This document shows, piece by piece, positions 32,922 to 44,243 of a stretch of DNA of 64,000 bases. The DNA lies in assembly GCA_947561395.2 (NCBI GenBank), contig OX387184.1:15418205-15482204 (forward strand), given 5' to 3'. The translations under genes and the position numbers were made by a program. The first letter of the stretch is position 1, and each line of letters opens with the position of its first letter. The notes under the pieces were generated by a model, which had not been told where the DNA came from, ran no database searches, and worked only from the letters and a program-made list of their open reading frames with translations. The DNA is from Buxus sempervirens (Eukaryota; Streptophyta; Magnoliopsida; Buxales; Buxaceae).

Positions 32922-35375
32922 TGTGCGCACCTAAATCTAGATCACACACGGGGGCGCACGTGGAGTTCATGCGTGCCTAGGGACTTTCGGAGTCGCCGCT
33001 GCCTGAGAAGTGCAGGAAGACACAAGGATTACCTATTCGGGTCTAAGTCTGGTCTGCGGCTTGTTAGAGATCTAGCTAAGTCCTCGGTTACGTCCGGGGA
33101 AGTTCGAAGATACCCCGGCCCGCCCCGTCGGTTTGATGAGTCCCTCAGGTCTCCCTGGTTTTTGAGTCAATTTTACCCTTTTCTAGACTAGCATGCCTCT
33201 TTTTGGGTCCGGCGGGGTCCTCTGATGGTGTGGGCCCCTTTTTATTTTATTTTTTATCTTTTTACTTTGGTTATGTGGTTCGGATACAGGGCCCGTTGGA
33301 AGGCCTGTGGGATGCCAAGATTGGGCTTGGGCTCAGTAGGGTTATTAGGTAACCCTTTTGGTTAATTTATCGTAATTTAACAAAGTTAGAAGGCTCAATG
33401 GGCTTGATCTGGGCCCATGAAGTATTATACAAATGGCCTTGGGTCCGTTCGTTGGAAACGGACTTGGTTTTGGGCCGGTCAGAGGTGGGCCCCATAAGCA
33501 GGCCCAGGGTGCCTTGGTGGGCTTGGTTAGGCCCATGGTCCACAAGTGGGCTAAAGATAGCCCAAGCAGCTCATTGGATCGGGTCAGATCAAGTCCAATC
33601 GGGCCAAAAATTACATTTTTTAAGTTATTTTTAAAGCTGCCCGTATTTATTATACGGTCTGGTCTGAACCGTAAATTTAACACGGTTCAGACCGGACCGT
33701 ATATTGAGTACGGGCACGCTTAAACAGTACAGAAAATACGGGCTTTACCCAATTTTACAATTTTGGGCCAATTTTGGCCGGGATCAGTTTGGTTGCCTTC
33801 TTGGGGGTTCCGGCGGCTTCTACAGGTGTTTTCCATTTTTTCGGAATAGCAAAATTGCTTCTTAATTGGTAGCTCAAAACTACCCTTTCTCCTTGATGTT
33901 TTCTTCTTCTCTTCCAACGATTGATGTTTCACATGCTTAATGCACTTCTAAAATGAAGGGAGAGAGGGGAAGATAATCTTTAGGGGTACAGCGGATTATT
34001 AGGAGGACAAACCCCTCCGTAATGGGTGAATAAAAAAACTTAACCAATGCATGGTAAGATTATGTTAATTTGCATATTTTTCCTTTTATGTTACCCTTCT
34101 TCCTTCAAGTGAGTTCTCTCTCTCATCATGGGGAGACCAAAGCCATGTAAACAAGAGCAAACGAGGTGAGAAAAAGATAATAAAATAAATAGTGAATGAA
34201 ATTAGCGTAGCAGAAACCAAAATTAGTATATATAGATCACAATGTGACCAGAAGCCTTCTATTGCTATTACCTCCTCTTTTGATGTGTGTGTTGATTCTT
34301 TGAGAATTTTGGTAGCGCTTCCGCGCCTCCGTGGATTTCCCGAATTGGTCTTGAAAGGGGGTCTTTCAGTTTCAAGTAAAATGGATGAAAAAGAAAGGGA
34401 TTAGGCAAGGTTTAGGGTAGCCTAAGGGTATTTTGGGTATTTCGAGGTTTGGTTTTGAAAATGACAGAGCTGGGGCAGAGTTTGGGTGTGGAAATGACAG
34501 AGAAGAAGAGGGGAGGAGTGGTGGGGGACCAGCTTACACAAATGGGGGGCTGGCCCCCTATTTATAGGCATTTTTTTCGTGCCCGTATTTGAATTACGGG
34601 CATGCCTTGCCCGTAATTCAATTACAAGCATGCCTTGCCCGTAATTCAATTACAGGCATGCCTTGCCCGTAATTCAATTACAAGTACGGGCGAGCCGCCC
34701 ACGTGCCGAATCTCCGCGAATTTGCTAGTTATCGCCCTATGGGACGTGTGTCCCGCTTCTAGAAGGCTTGCCCGTACTTCAAATACGGGCGAGCACGTTT
34801 TTTTAATGCCAGATTTCAAACCTTTTATTAAATTTTATTTTTTTGCAAGATTTTTATCCGATTTTCTTTGATTAATTTATTATAAAACGAGATTTTTTAT
34901 TTAAAATATTATTAAAAATTAAGATATTTTCTATAAACAATTATTTTATTTATTTTATTCATTTATTCTGCTTTTTTGCTGCCTTTTTGCCACACGGGCG
35001 GTTTTCTTTGAAACTTCAACTGCCCATAACTTTTCCATCCGATATCCGATTTCAGCAAATTTAATGTCGTCGGAACCGACTCGGAACCACCTATCCATTG
35101 GGATTAATTTTGGCAGCTGAATTGGGGTCGAGCAAAAAGTCAACTTTTCGCTCCCCAAAAGTTTGACCGGCTCCTAACTTCCTCATCCGGACTCCGATTC
35201 CAGCAAACTCAGTTGCGTTAGAACCGTGTTGAAGTGCTCTTTTTAATGAGATGAAGTTTGATGGCCAATTTTACTTGGATTAAAAAAAGTCAATTTTTGA
35301 CCCCCTCAGGGTTTGACTTTTAGTTTGAATTTTTATTTTTCTTCATTTTAGGGGTGCAAAAATCAGGTGCTAACA
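32922..35375 (-). mobile_element. Solo LTR, family A, copy 2
   Basis: Target duplication TGATG at 32917-32921 and 35376-35380. It begins TGTGCGCAC and ends GTGCTAACA. It shares its first 330 bp and last 400 bp with 25070-30536. The minus-strand TATA GCCTATAAATAGGG near 34555 supports minus orientation. 2454 bp, non-coding. Confidence 0.82.
34572..34690. repeat. Tandem repeat inside the solo LTR, about 31-bp units
   Basis: About four copies of a unit around GCCCGTAATTCAATTACAGG plus GCATGCCTT. The unit is itself partly palindromic (ATTCAATTACGGGC-like arms). It lies just downstream of the TATA in LTR orientation. Confidence 0.75.
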
Positions 35376-35935
35376 TGATGTTTGAACAATTAGAAGAGAG
35401 TATCACCAATTTCCAGAGCGTAATTTCCATTTAGAACAATTAGCAAAGCAACTATTTCTTGATAATCAATTAGAAGAGAGTAGGAGATTGTAGAAGAGGT
35501 GTGGTTTGGAGTGGGAAAAGGTAAGCCTATTTATAGAAAATTAAAAGTGGCTTTTTACCACCTTTACCCTTCAATATGACTGTTATTTTGCAGTTTGAAG
35601 GGTAGAAAAAGTCTTTTAATAATCAATTACAACTATACCCCCCCCAATATGGCTGTTATATAGCTCTCTGGAGAGCTAAGCGGGTCGGCCTGCTTGGGCC
35701 AACGGCAGGCACGCGCGCCTGTAGGCCAGCACGCTAGGCCCACGTAGGCGCGAGCGCGGGCCGGCACGCACGCCGCCGTGCCACGGCCCCAGGACCCCAG
35801 GCACGGCACAACACGCCCCAGGGGGCGGGCCGTGCCTCAAGCCCGGCCCAATAAGCACCCCTACATGGATGGCACGTAAACAGTTCTTGAAAATGCAATA
35901 GTACGTACATATTGGTGAATCATGTCGAGACGAGA

Positions 35936-36033
35936 AGTTGCAAAGATGTTACTTGCTTTAATTACTACTTGACTGTCCAAGTAATAATTAAAGCAATCAA
36001 GTAGTAATTAAAGCAAGTAACACTTTTACAACT
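35936..36033. repeat. 98-nt hairpin with a perfect 25-bp stem
   Basis: GTTACTTGCTTTAATTACTA and five further bases (35948-35972) are exactly mirrored at 35997-36021. The pairing extends outward with few mismatches to AGTTG/ACAACT. The loop is about 24 nt. No flanking target duplication is obvious. Confidence 0.8.
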
Positions 36034-36095
36034 CCTATATAGGAATGAAGAGGCAAAAATGAAATAAAAAAAAATTAATAACTTTGTAAAAGCCT

Positions 36096-36295
36096 TTTTT
36101 TTTTTTTTGAAACTTGGGGTATCTGGGCCAGCTTTCGCGCACCACGACTAATCCCCAAGGGCTTGTGCAGTCCCCCCGTCCCACACAAACCAGGTAATTA
36201 CCAGGCCAAAGGCCCTGGGGGTAGCCTCAAAGAATTGATATCACCTGAGAAGTTTTGAACCTAAGACCTTGGAGGGAGCATACCCCCAGGCCCCA
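36096..36295 (-). repeat. SINE, reverse orientation
   Basis: Reverse-strand relative of the SINE at 161-387, read from a T-run through CTAATCCCCAAGGGCTTGTG to CCCCAGGCCCC, lacking about 20 bp of the 5' end. AACTTTGTAAAAGCC before it and AACTTTTTAAGAGCC after it look like an aged 15-bp target duplication. Confidence 0.7.
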
Positions 36296-36315
36296 AACTT
36301 TTTAAGAGCCTTGTT

Positions 36316-36555
36316 CAAAGATTTGCCAACAGTCGGGCCCAGGGATGCACCCATGTGAGCACTCTATCTCTGTCGACCATTAGCAAAATCTTTGAACGTG
36401 ACTCTAAAAAGAAAATGAAGAAAGTAAAAAAATATATATATTTATAACTTTCTTAGAGTCTTCTTAAGAGATTTGCCAATGGTCGGCCTAGGGACGCCCC
36501 CATGTAAGCACTCTACCTAGTCTGCAGGCCATTGGCCAAATCTCTCAATAGGACT
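36316..36555. repeat. Two related hairpin units in tandem
   Basis: Unit 1 (about 36316-36405) and unit 2 (about 36462-36555) each carry an AGATTTGCCAA arm and an inverted (C)AAATCT arm around a GC-rich middle (GGGATGCACCCATG / GGGACGCCCCCATG). They are diverged duplicates. Confidence 0.6.
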
Positions 36556-36559
36556 TTAA

Positions 36560-37060
36560 GAAAGTAAGAAGAGATGAGAAGAGATGTGGTTTGGTGTGAG
36601 AAGGGTTATGCCTATTTATAGAAAACCAAAAGTGGTTTTTTACCACCTCTACCCTCAAATATGACTGTTATTTGGTTGCTGGAAGGGTATAAATAGTCAT
36701 TTAGAGTCAATTACAAGTATACCATCATAATATGACTGTTGGGGGGTAAAAATGAAAAAAAATGATATTTTTGGGAGAAAAACGGCAAGCCATTCCCGTG
36801 CCTGCCGTTGAGCCAGCACACTAGCACGGCCCGAGTGGGTCCGCTTGACACGGGTTGTGTTGCCCGCGTGCTTTGTTAGCCACGGCCTGTCGGGCCACCA
36901 TGCCTGGCGGGCCGATTGCCCGCCCCCTTAGGCATGGCACAGCCCGCTGGGTGGTCACGGGCCTTGCCATGCTGACCCATGCAAGGGTCAAGTCGGGCAC
37001 GGGCACGCTTTAAGCGTGCTAGGCCGTGCTTTGCTTGCGCCAGCCCGATAAACAACCCTA
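36560..37060 (-). mobile_element. End fragment of a second hAT element
   Basis: 36575-36760 is a diverged copy of 35490-35660 from the first hAT's right end (both hold GCCTATTTATAGAAAA). It is followed by a GC-rich subterminal block and an inverted TAGGGTTGTTTATCGGGC end at 37060. No transposase and no left end are visible. Confidence 0.55.
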
Positions 37061-37135
37061 GCTTAGAGGCATAGTTATTAAGCGAATTCCCATTATTAGT
37101 GAGGGTGGGTTTCGAACCCAAACCTTTGTCACAAG

Positions 37136-37598
37136 TAGGGGTGGCAACAGGTCGAATACGGTATGGATCTGCCAGGATCTGAAAATAAAAATCCAATATC
37201 CGAATTCGATCTGAAATCCAACTGATCTTTTATACCTAAATCCGAATTCGAAATTCAATGAATATTCGAAATCCGAATTCGATCCGATATCCAATACTAA
37301 ATCCGAATTCGAGCCTGTAAAAATCCGAATTCAAGCATGTTCGAACCATGGTTTAACCTATTTAACTTATGATTGAACCATGGTCTGGGCTAAGTTTATA
37401 TATATTGTAAGTATATTTTCGGTTCGGATCTTTTTCGGATCGGATACATGTATATCCAAATTCGGATCCGAATTTTTTCGGATCCGAAATTCTAGATCCG
37501 TATCTGAACCACGGATCTAAATCCGATATCCAAATTCGGTAATTTCGGATAGGATTCGGGTCGGATTCGGATATATATCCGACCCATTGCCAGCCCGA
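37136..37598. mobile_element. hAT-type MITE
   Basis: TAGGGGTGGCAA at the left and an inverted TCGGGCTGGCAATGGGTC at the right, flanked by GTCACAAG (37128-37135) and CTCACAAG (37599-37606), an 8-bp target duplication with one change. The inside is a mesh of CCGAATTCGG-type inverted runs. Confidence 0.82.
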
Positions 37599-37606
37599 CT
37601 CACAAG

Positions 37607-38940
37607 CAACTCAAGGTCTTATCACAATCCCAAGTGGCACCCTCATTTTACAAATGGCTCTTCTATGCAGAATGAATGACTTAACTGAAACCTGAATCAA
37701 CTCCCTAAAAACTTGCACAAGTTTCCAAAACTTCAACAAGTCTGATCTCAATGTCTTTTTTCGGGCCTTCGGCCCTCTGCTGCCTTAGGGAAAGGCCTAA
37801 TCCATATCGGCTAATGGTGAAATACAACACATAAACTACTGAGTAGTCGAGGACTTGTGTCTCATTTTATGAGCCCCACACATCATGTCTCTTCTTATAA
37901 CCAATGTAGCGTTAGCGTACGCTATTGACGATGTGAACTCATATAATATGAAAGAGACTCAGTCTATTGTCGAAAGATTTTTAGTTTTACTTGGTCTATT
38001 GTCGAAAGATTTTGTTAGATCAGGAAGTGTTTTCAAGTCAAACACGAATATTGGTCTGGAATCGGAAAGAACTGACCCCATTCAGGGTGAGGTTATCGGA
38101 AACAAAGGTCAACGAATGGACAAGTTCATCCCCCTAGCCACAAAAAGCATTAGCACAGAACGATTGACCCTAAGATCAATTCCACCGCCGTTCACGCCAC
38201 ATCTGCACCAGTCCGATACACACACGAAAGCTCCTCTCTCTCTAGTGAGGAGATCACGATCACTTTTGACGGTTTGACTTAAGGGGAAAAAAAAAATTGA
38301 AGTCAACAGCCAAAATACTGAGATTGACAGTGTTGGCACGTTATGGTGGACATCGCCATCAAATGAAGTTTCCTCTCCAGCCTCCCTTCGGGTTTGAGCT
38401 AAAAATTAAAACATGGGTTGCTCTTGATTAAGTCAAAAATTTGAATTGGCAGCTGGGAGAGAGAATTTCCTTGCATCTTCTTAAATCACTTCTCCAAAAC
38501 ATGATTGATAGAGATTTTTCCATCTCCCAGACTTTCGTAGATGCTGCTTCGCATTAACAGAAGACTTTTTGCCTACTCTATCTTCTTGAAAGAAATGATT
38601 ATCAGAGCCTCAAATTAGAGTAGCCATTCTAAGATTGGTGTCTTCTTCTTTTCTTCCTCCTCACAAGATGCCCTTCAATCCCATATACGCTAGTGGATGC
38701 ACGTGCACATTGCACGTACAAAAAAATTATATTTCAGTAATTATTCTAGGAATATATTATCTTTTAGAAATTTTAATAATCGTTTTAAGATAATAGGCAT
38801 CAGCATTATCAGGGATTTTTTGAAAGATATCTTCAAGAAGCAAAATGTTAGGACAAAATCTCTCCTCTTCCTCTCATACATATATATAATATGGGAATGC
38901 AAGTGCTATGGTAGCAAATTAGAAACAAAGAATCCTAGTT
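37607..38940. other. Intergenic, no gene supported
   Basis: The longest frame (37885-38277, 130 aa) has no recognisable domain and no codon or splice support. I leave it uncalled. Confidence 0.45.
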
Positions 38941-39486
38941 AAGTGGCTTTTACTTTTGAAGTGGGACAATTAGCATTTTTCACTTTTTGTCAATGTTTTA
39001 TGTGTGGCCCAGTTAGAAAAACACTAATTGTAGGATGCTCCACGTTGAAGCATCCCGCTTAAAATCAAGAGCCAATTTAGGCCTTAATCGTAAAAAATTT
39101 CATTCTTTTAGTTATGATGCTAACGTGTGGTGGTAACAAACCTATTAAATGGGAAAAAAAATTGGAGGACATTTTGGGTACAGAATGTCAGCCAGAAAAC
39201 CTATGCATGTATGTATTTATGTATGCGTAAATGTATATATGTATGTATGTGTATATATGTATATTATCGTGTCTCTAAAGCTCATAGCAGCCAAGGGCAT
39301 GGTAACAAGCAAATGAATGTCCAAAATTGCAATCACCAGGTCCAGAGTTGGCTCTTGCTTTTAAGTGGGATGCTCAATTAGTGTTTTTCTAAGTGGGCCT
39401 CATATAAAACATTTACAAAAAATGAAAAACGCTAACCGTGGGATGCTCTAAATGGAAGCATCCCACTTCAAAAGCAAAAACCACTT
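38941..39486. mobile_element. Fold-back MITE with about 125-bp arms
   Basis: The arm 38941-39066 is mirrored at 39358-39486 (shared words AGAAAAACACTAATT, TTTTGAAGTGGGA, GGATGCT). The centre has a GTATGTAT/GTATATAT microsatellite (about 39195-39270). A degraded relative lies at about 39845-39975. Confidence 0.7.
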
Positions 39487-39519
39487 AATTTGGTTTCTTT
39501 GCTAGGTGCATAGCGCACA

Positions 39520-39581
39520 TTCCCCGGGGAGTAGTCAAGGTGCATGCAAGCTGACCTGGACACCCCGAGTTACAAAAAAAG
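39520..39581 (+). repeat. SINE 3'-end fragment
   Basis: CCCCGGGGAGTAGTC... to GACACCCCGAGTTAC plus A-run matches the 3' 60 bp of the SINE family. Confidence 0.6.
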
Positions 39582-40370
39582 TTCAAGTTTGTGAAGTTCG
39601 AATTACTGTTAGGAAAGTTATTCTAGATGGATATAATTCCAAAGAAAATAGGATCCAAGGTAATTTCTATTAATTTTAAATGGAAAAGAACATACTTTAC
39701 AACTGTTGTTTGAATAAGATGCAACTAAATACTTTTCAAAACTTATTCTTAATTCTATGCACCCCATGCCTTTTTGACTCTGTAACAAGGAATGAAATTT
39801 TTTACATTGCTTACCTGAATTGGTCCCTGATGTGATTGTGAGATTCTATCATGTGGAGCATCTCATAATCAGTGTTTTTATTTATTTATTGTAAATGTTT
39901 AAATTGAGGCACATATGAAAAAATAAAAGCCGTGAGATGCTCCACATGACATCATCTCATGTCGAAGCAAGAGACAATTCAAGTAAACATGAGAGACAAT
40001 TTCATCCCTTGTAACAGTTACCTTAAATGCATCCATACTCTCATGTTGTGGCCGGCTCGCACAACCGTAGGAGCCTAGCCATCTATTGTGTCTAACTACC
40101 TTCCCAATTGGGGCGTGGAGGTAGGTAGTGTGAATTGTGTATGTTTGTGTTATTACCAATCCCTCTAGCAAAACAAATGAGTAAAAATGAAGGAAAAAAA
40201 TATATACTTCATCATATCTTAAAAGGATTTTTTCTTTTCTAAATTACATCCTCTTATTAGGTTATTTTAAACATATATGCATGCTTTGCGGTGCCCCCAT
40301 CCTACCTAACGATATTGTTTGCTTTGGTCTATTGTGCCTTACAGTTTTGTTCTTGGGTTTTGTGTAAAAT
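39582..40370. other. Intergenic, degraded MITE only
   Basis: Apart from the degraded fold-back relative near 39845-39975, I see nothing here. Confidence 0.4.
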
Positions 40371-40375
40371 GTATT

Positions 40376-42884
40376 TGTAGACACCCCAAATTGCACAGTA
40401 AAAATGATGAATAATTGGCAAAAATCATTATCTCCTTTGAAACCAACACAAAATTTGAGAAAATAGGCATTTTTCCTTGTATCCAACAACTCAGGTCGGA
40501 TACAAGCGTATATCTTTATATCCGACATAAGTTGTCGGATATAAGCAGCTCTTAATGTATCCGACATCATATGCCGGATATATATAGGTGCTCTTGTATC
40601 CGACCTGATATGTCGGATACAAGCTTTTTGCTCAAAATTAGGGTTTTCCGAGAGTTTTCACTTTTTACCATCATATCCTTCATTAAAGGAGTGGAAATCT
40701 CGGAAATAGCCTTAGGGTTAAGGTTGGTGGGCTCTAGACATTATTTTGTATCTAGCATCATGCAAACCCTAACTCTAGCCTTTGCCTATAAATAGGAGGC
40801 CTCTTCTTAAGCAAATGGCCATTAACTCTTGTCATTAACTCTTGCCAATAACTTTTGCCAAGAAGTTGGAGATTGAAGAGCTCCGAGTGAAGAAAGGAAC
40901 CGCTGCAGTCTTGCTTCCAGAAGCCCAGGTAAGCCTCAAACCTCTCTTTATTTTTCTGTTTTTACATTCTAGATCTAGATCTCTTCTTCTACCTTTCTGT
41001 AGAATAAGGCCTCTTCTATGTGTATGAAAACCCTTCCCCTACTCAAAGTACCTCGAGACTCCCCCTAGCCGTAAAACGTGAAGGCGGGATCTAGAGGAAA
41101 CGAGACTGGGGATTGATCCTAGTATTAGAACCTTGTTGGAATAAGCCTTTTGATTCTATGAAAACCGTTTCATATTCAAAGTACCCCAAGATTATCTTGA
41201 ACTGTGTTTAACGGGGAGAGAGAACTAAAGAAAACGATAATGGAACGGAACCCTAGGTTGTTTTAGAACCCCATTTGATTGATCTAAATGCATGTTATAT
41301 GTTATTATATTGTTAAAGAATGGATTTTTACACATAGCACTTGTTTTGTCGGATTTGGCTTGTATTTCGGATCTATTGCTGTCATTGTGGTAGATCTGGA
41401 ATAAATAGCCCCAAAAAATTCTGGGATGTTTCTTATTGATTTTCAATATGATTTCAAGCAAATATTGAAGACCTCTAGGTCTAACATCTCGGTTTTGGGC
41501 ACTTTTGCTCAATTTTGGGGTTTTTGGCATATCCTTTCCAATCGGGGAGGATGGTGAGCCGAACTTGTGCTTCATTTCTTCCTAAAGGTTCTTCAATATC
41601 TTTTCAAAATGGTTTTGATTTATCTTGCACGGATTCCACACACTTTATCACTATTTGAGTTGATTTTCTTCAAAAAAAGGCTTAACTTGACAGCAACTGT
41701 ACCCCAACTTAGGACACTCGTAACTTCATCGTCCGGATGAATTTTGGAGTGATTCTAGAGCCATGGGAAAGGTGAAGCTGTCTAGTTTATGCCTATAAAA
41801 TTTCATTAATTTCTATCAAGCGGATTTTTGACACCTCTCTGTCAAAGTTGATAGGTCAGTTCAGGTCTGAATACGGAACCTGTCACTTCGACTGAGCGCC
41901 ATGTGTTCGTTTTAAGTCCGATTCGAGTGATTCTTGTTTCTATGTTTTCCTTTGGGAGTCTAGTTTCAAATCCAGTTGGTTTTATAATTTTTTAACTCCA
42001 TTTGTGTCGTGGGTAACAGATTTACTCAGAACTGCTCAACAGCACTTTTCTGGGTAAATCTGTGATCTTCGGGGCCTGTTCGGGAGACCACCCAAGGCAC
42101 ATCCGAATGAATTTTTGTATGAGGCTAGTTTCATTTGAAAGATGGCCATACATACTTCATTCATACCAAATTTCATGAATTTATAGGGAGTCAATTTTTC
42201 TAGATAATTTTCCAAACTTGCCCACTTGCCACTTTTTACTATCTCCAACAACACTTTTAAAAGAAACCTAACTCCTAGGATTTCAACCGGATTTAATTGA
42301 AATTTTGCATTAGTCTCTTATTTACCATAATCTTTCAAATGGATTTGGTTTGATTCAATTTAAAATTGGATTTGAATGATTTCAAGACAAATGGCATTAT
42401 CTTTTACCGAATCTTCCGGATTTGACTCAACTTGGTTTTATTCAACTTTTGCTTTGATTTCCATCTATTGGTGATATTCTAGAAGTGATATTGACATAAA
42501 AGAGGATCTGGAATTCATTTGGATTTCTCATGTGGAAATATCACATATTTGTTTAATCCTTTTTCAAGGTTTTTGATGATTTTAGCAAGCTTTCTCATTT
42601 TTTAGCATGAACAACACTTGGCAACCACCTTATGTGGGTGAATGGGGGTGCCTAACACCTTCCCCCGTTCATAATCTAATCCCCTTACCCATCTCTGGAT
42701 TTGATTTTCAAATAGAGTTATTTTTACTCTAGTATTTGCCTTTTAGCTCTTTTTGCTTATTTGTGAATCTTTTGGTATCCATTCACACCTTAAAAAACTG
42801 AATGGTGGCGACTCTCCCATTTTACGTTGAGCCCGTGTGATGACGGAGGGGAAATCATCCCGGTGATTTTTCCCATGTCTCACA
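40376..42884 (+). mobile_element. Solo LTR, family C
   Basis: Target duplication GTATT at 40371-40375 and 42885-42889. It starts TGTAGACACCCC and ends TGTCTCACA. A TATA box (GCCTATAAATAGG, near 40785) is followed by a leader-like stretch, then CCTAACACCTTCCCCC and GGTGGCGACTC near the 3' end, a layout typical of plant Gypsy LTRs. The U3-like part has repeated TATCCGACA / TGTCGGATA inverted pairs (40490-40625). No retrotransposon genes are present. Confidence 0.85.
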
Positions 42885-42932
42885 GTATTATTACTTGAGG
42901 GAGTTATATACCTAAATATATGGACCTTCAAG

Positions 42933-43474
42933 TAGGGCTGGCAATGGGTCAAATACGGTATGGATCTACCATAATCCGAATTCGAACCGAAAATAAAAAT
43001 CCGATATCCAAATTCAATTCGAAATCCAACGAATCTTTTATACGTGAATCCGAATTCGAAACCGAATTTATATACTGTATCTGAATTCGAAATTTGACCG
43101 AATAAATAACCGAAATCCAAATTAGATCCGATTTGAACTTAAAACTCAAAATTCAAGTTTAACTATTAAAGCAAGTTTTAACAATCAAAACTAATGAGCC
43201 ATATAAATATTAAAGCAAGACATGACTAAGGATGGTTCAACCATGGTTTATACAAAGTTTACCAATAGTTTAATAAAAAGTATATGTCGATTTCGGTTCA
43301 GATCCTATTCGGATCGGATATGGACAAATTCGAATTCTGATCCGAATTCAGTCGGATCCAAAATCTGATATCGGTATTCGAACCATAGATCTATCTCATA
43401 TCCGAATTCGAGATTTGCGGATTGGACTCGGGTCGAATTCTGATATATATATATCCGATCCATTACCAACCCTA
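42933..43474. mobile_element. hAT-type MITE with perfect 8-bp TSD
   Basis: CCTTCAAG at 42925-42932 and 43475-43482. Ends TAGGGCTGGCAATGGGTC and, inverted, TAGGGTTGGTAATGGATC. Same family as 37136-37598. Confidence 0.9.
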
Positions 43475-43482
43475 CCTTCAAG

Positions 43483-44243
43483 TTCTCTCGGCCACGATCT
43501 CACATGCTTCTTTACTTCTCAAATTATTATTATTATAAGTGCTACTATTGTTATAAAATTATTAAATTGTAAGTATCGTAATTATCCCTTTTGTTACAAA
43601 ATATGTGGCTAGCCGGTAAAGATGTTTGGGTCACTCACTTTGTCACCGACCCTTTTACCTTTAGTAATATAGGATTTACTGTCGCTAATATACCACCGAT
43701 AAATGTGCGTTTAAAGACCGGAAACCTAAACAGGGCGCCCTGGCAGGCTTTTACCGTTTTGGAGTGATTATCCCATACAAAGCACACGCAACCTCGTATT
43801 AATCAAGACTACCACAATCACTAATCTTCCCCTATCCTGCTTCATCATCTACACCCATTACAGCATCATCAAGAGGCGCACTACTCGGTTCCCTAGTCTG
43901 CGTTACTACCTTAACATATCCCCTCACCAATCCAAGTCCACCCCAACTCTACCAAACAGCTCAAAAAAGAAAAAGATATCCACGCCTCTTCCAATAAAAC
44001 CACCGATCAGAACAAATTATTACAGTGGTCCTGGCATCACAAAAGTGTAGACCTAACGTCACGCTGTGGAGTCAGCACGCAGAGTCTTAGCGTGCCACGT
44101 GGCAATGGAGAATCTTCCTTACGCCCCTCATGGAAGGTCTCCACGAAACCGCAGCTCATGAGAGAGATATTATATTAAATGGGAGCATTTTAAGTTTGAT
44201 GAATACCAATTCCCAAGTCCCCCCTTCTTGCAACACCATCTCC
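43483..44243 (+). other. WRKY upstream region
   Basis: Non-coding stretch before the WRKY start. It contains a TGACG-type site (ACGTCACG, near 44056), a perfect G-box palindrome and a TATA-like TATATTAAATGG near 44170. Confidence 0.5.
44094..44103. promoter_or_regulatory. G-box in the WRKY promoter
   Basis: The perfect palindrome GCCACGTGGC lies 141 bp before the ATG. It is the classic site for GBF-type bZIP and bHLH factors. Use in this gene is inferred from position only. Confidence 0.6.

Larger units (their letters stand above)
23881..35863 (-). mobile_element. Decayed autonomous hAT element with nested insertions
   Basis: Left end TAAGGGGTGCTTATTGG and right end, read inverted, TAGGGGTGCTTATTGG form the hAT-type TIR. 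Both ends carry GC-rich subterminal runs around GGCACGGCCC-like motifs. Removing the nested insertions (25070-30536, 32021-32604 and 32922-35375) leaves about 3.5 kb, normal for an autonomous hAT. The transposase remnant runs right to left. I see no matching 8-bp target duplication at the two ends (TCTTAGGT against CATGGATG), so the outer borders are less sure than the nested ones. Confidence 0.7.

Noticed and set aside
23873-35871. An 8-bp target duplication for the outer hAT element
   Set aside because: The flanks TCTTAGGT and CATGGATG do not match, so I do not claim one.
37885-38277. A 130-aa gene
   Set aside because: No domain, no splice or promoter context, and it lies in repeat-rich intergenic DNA.
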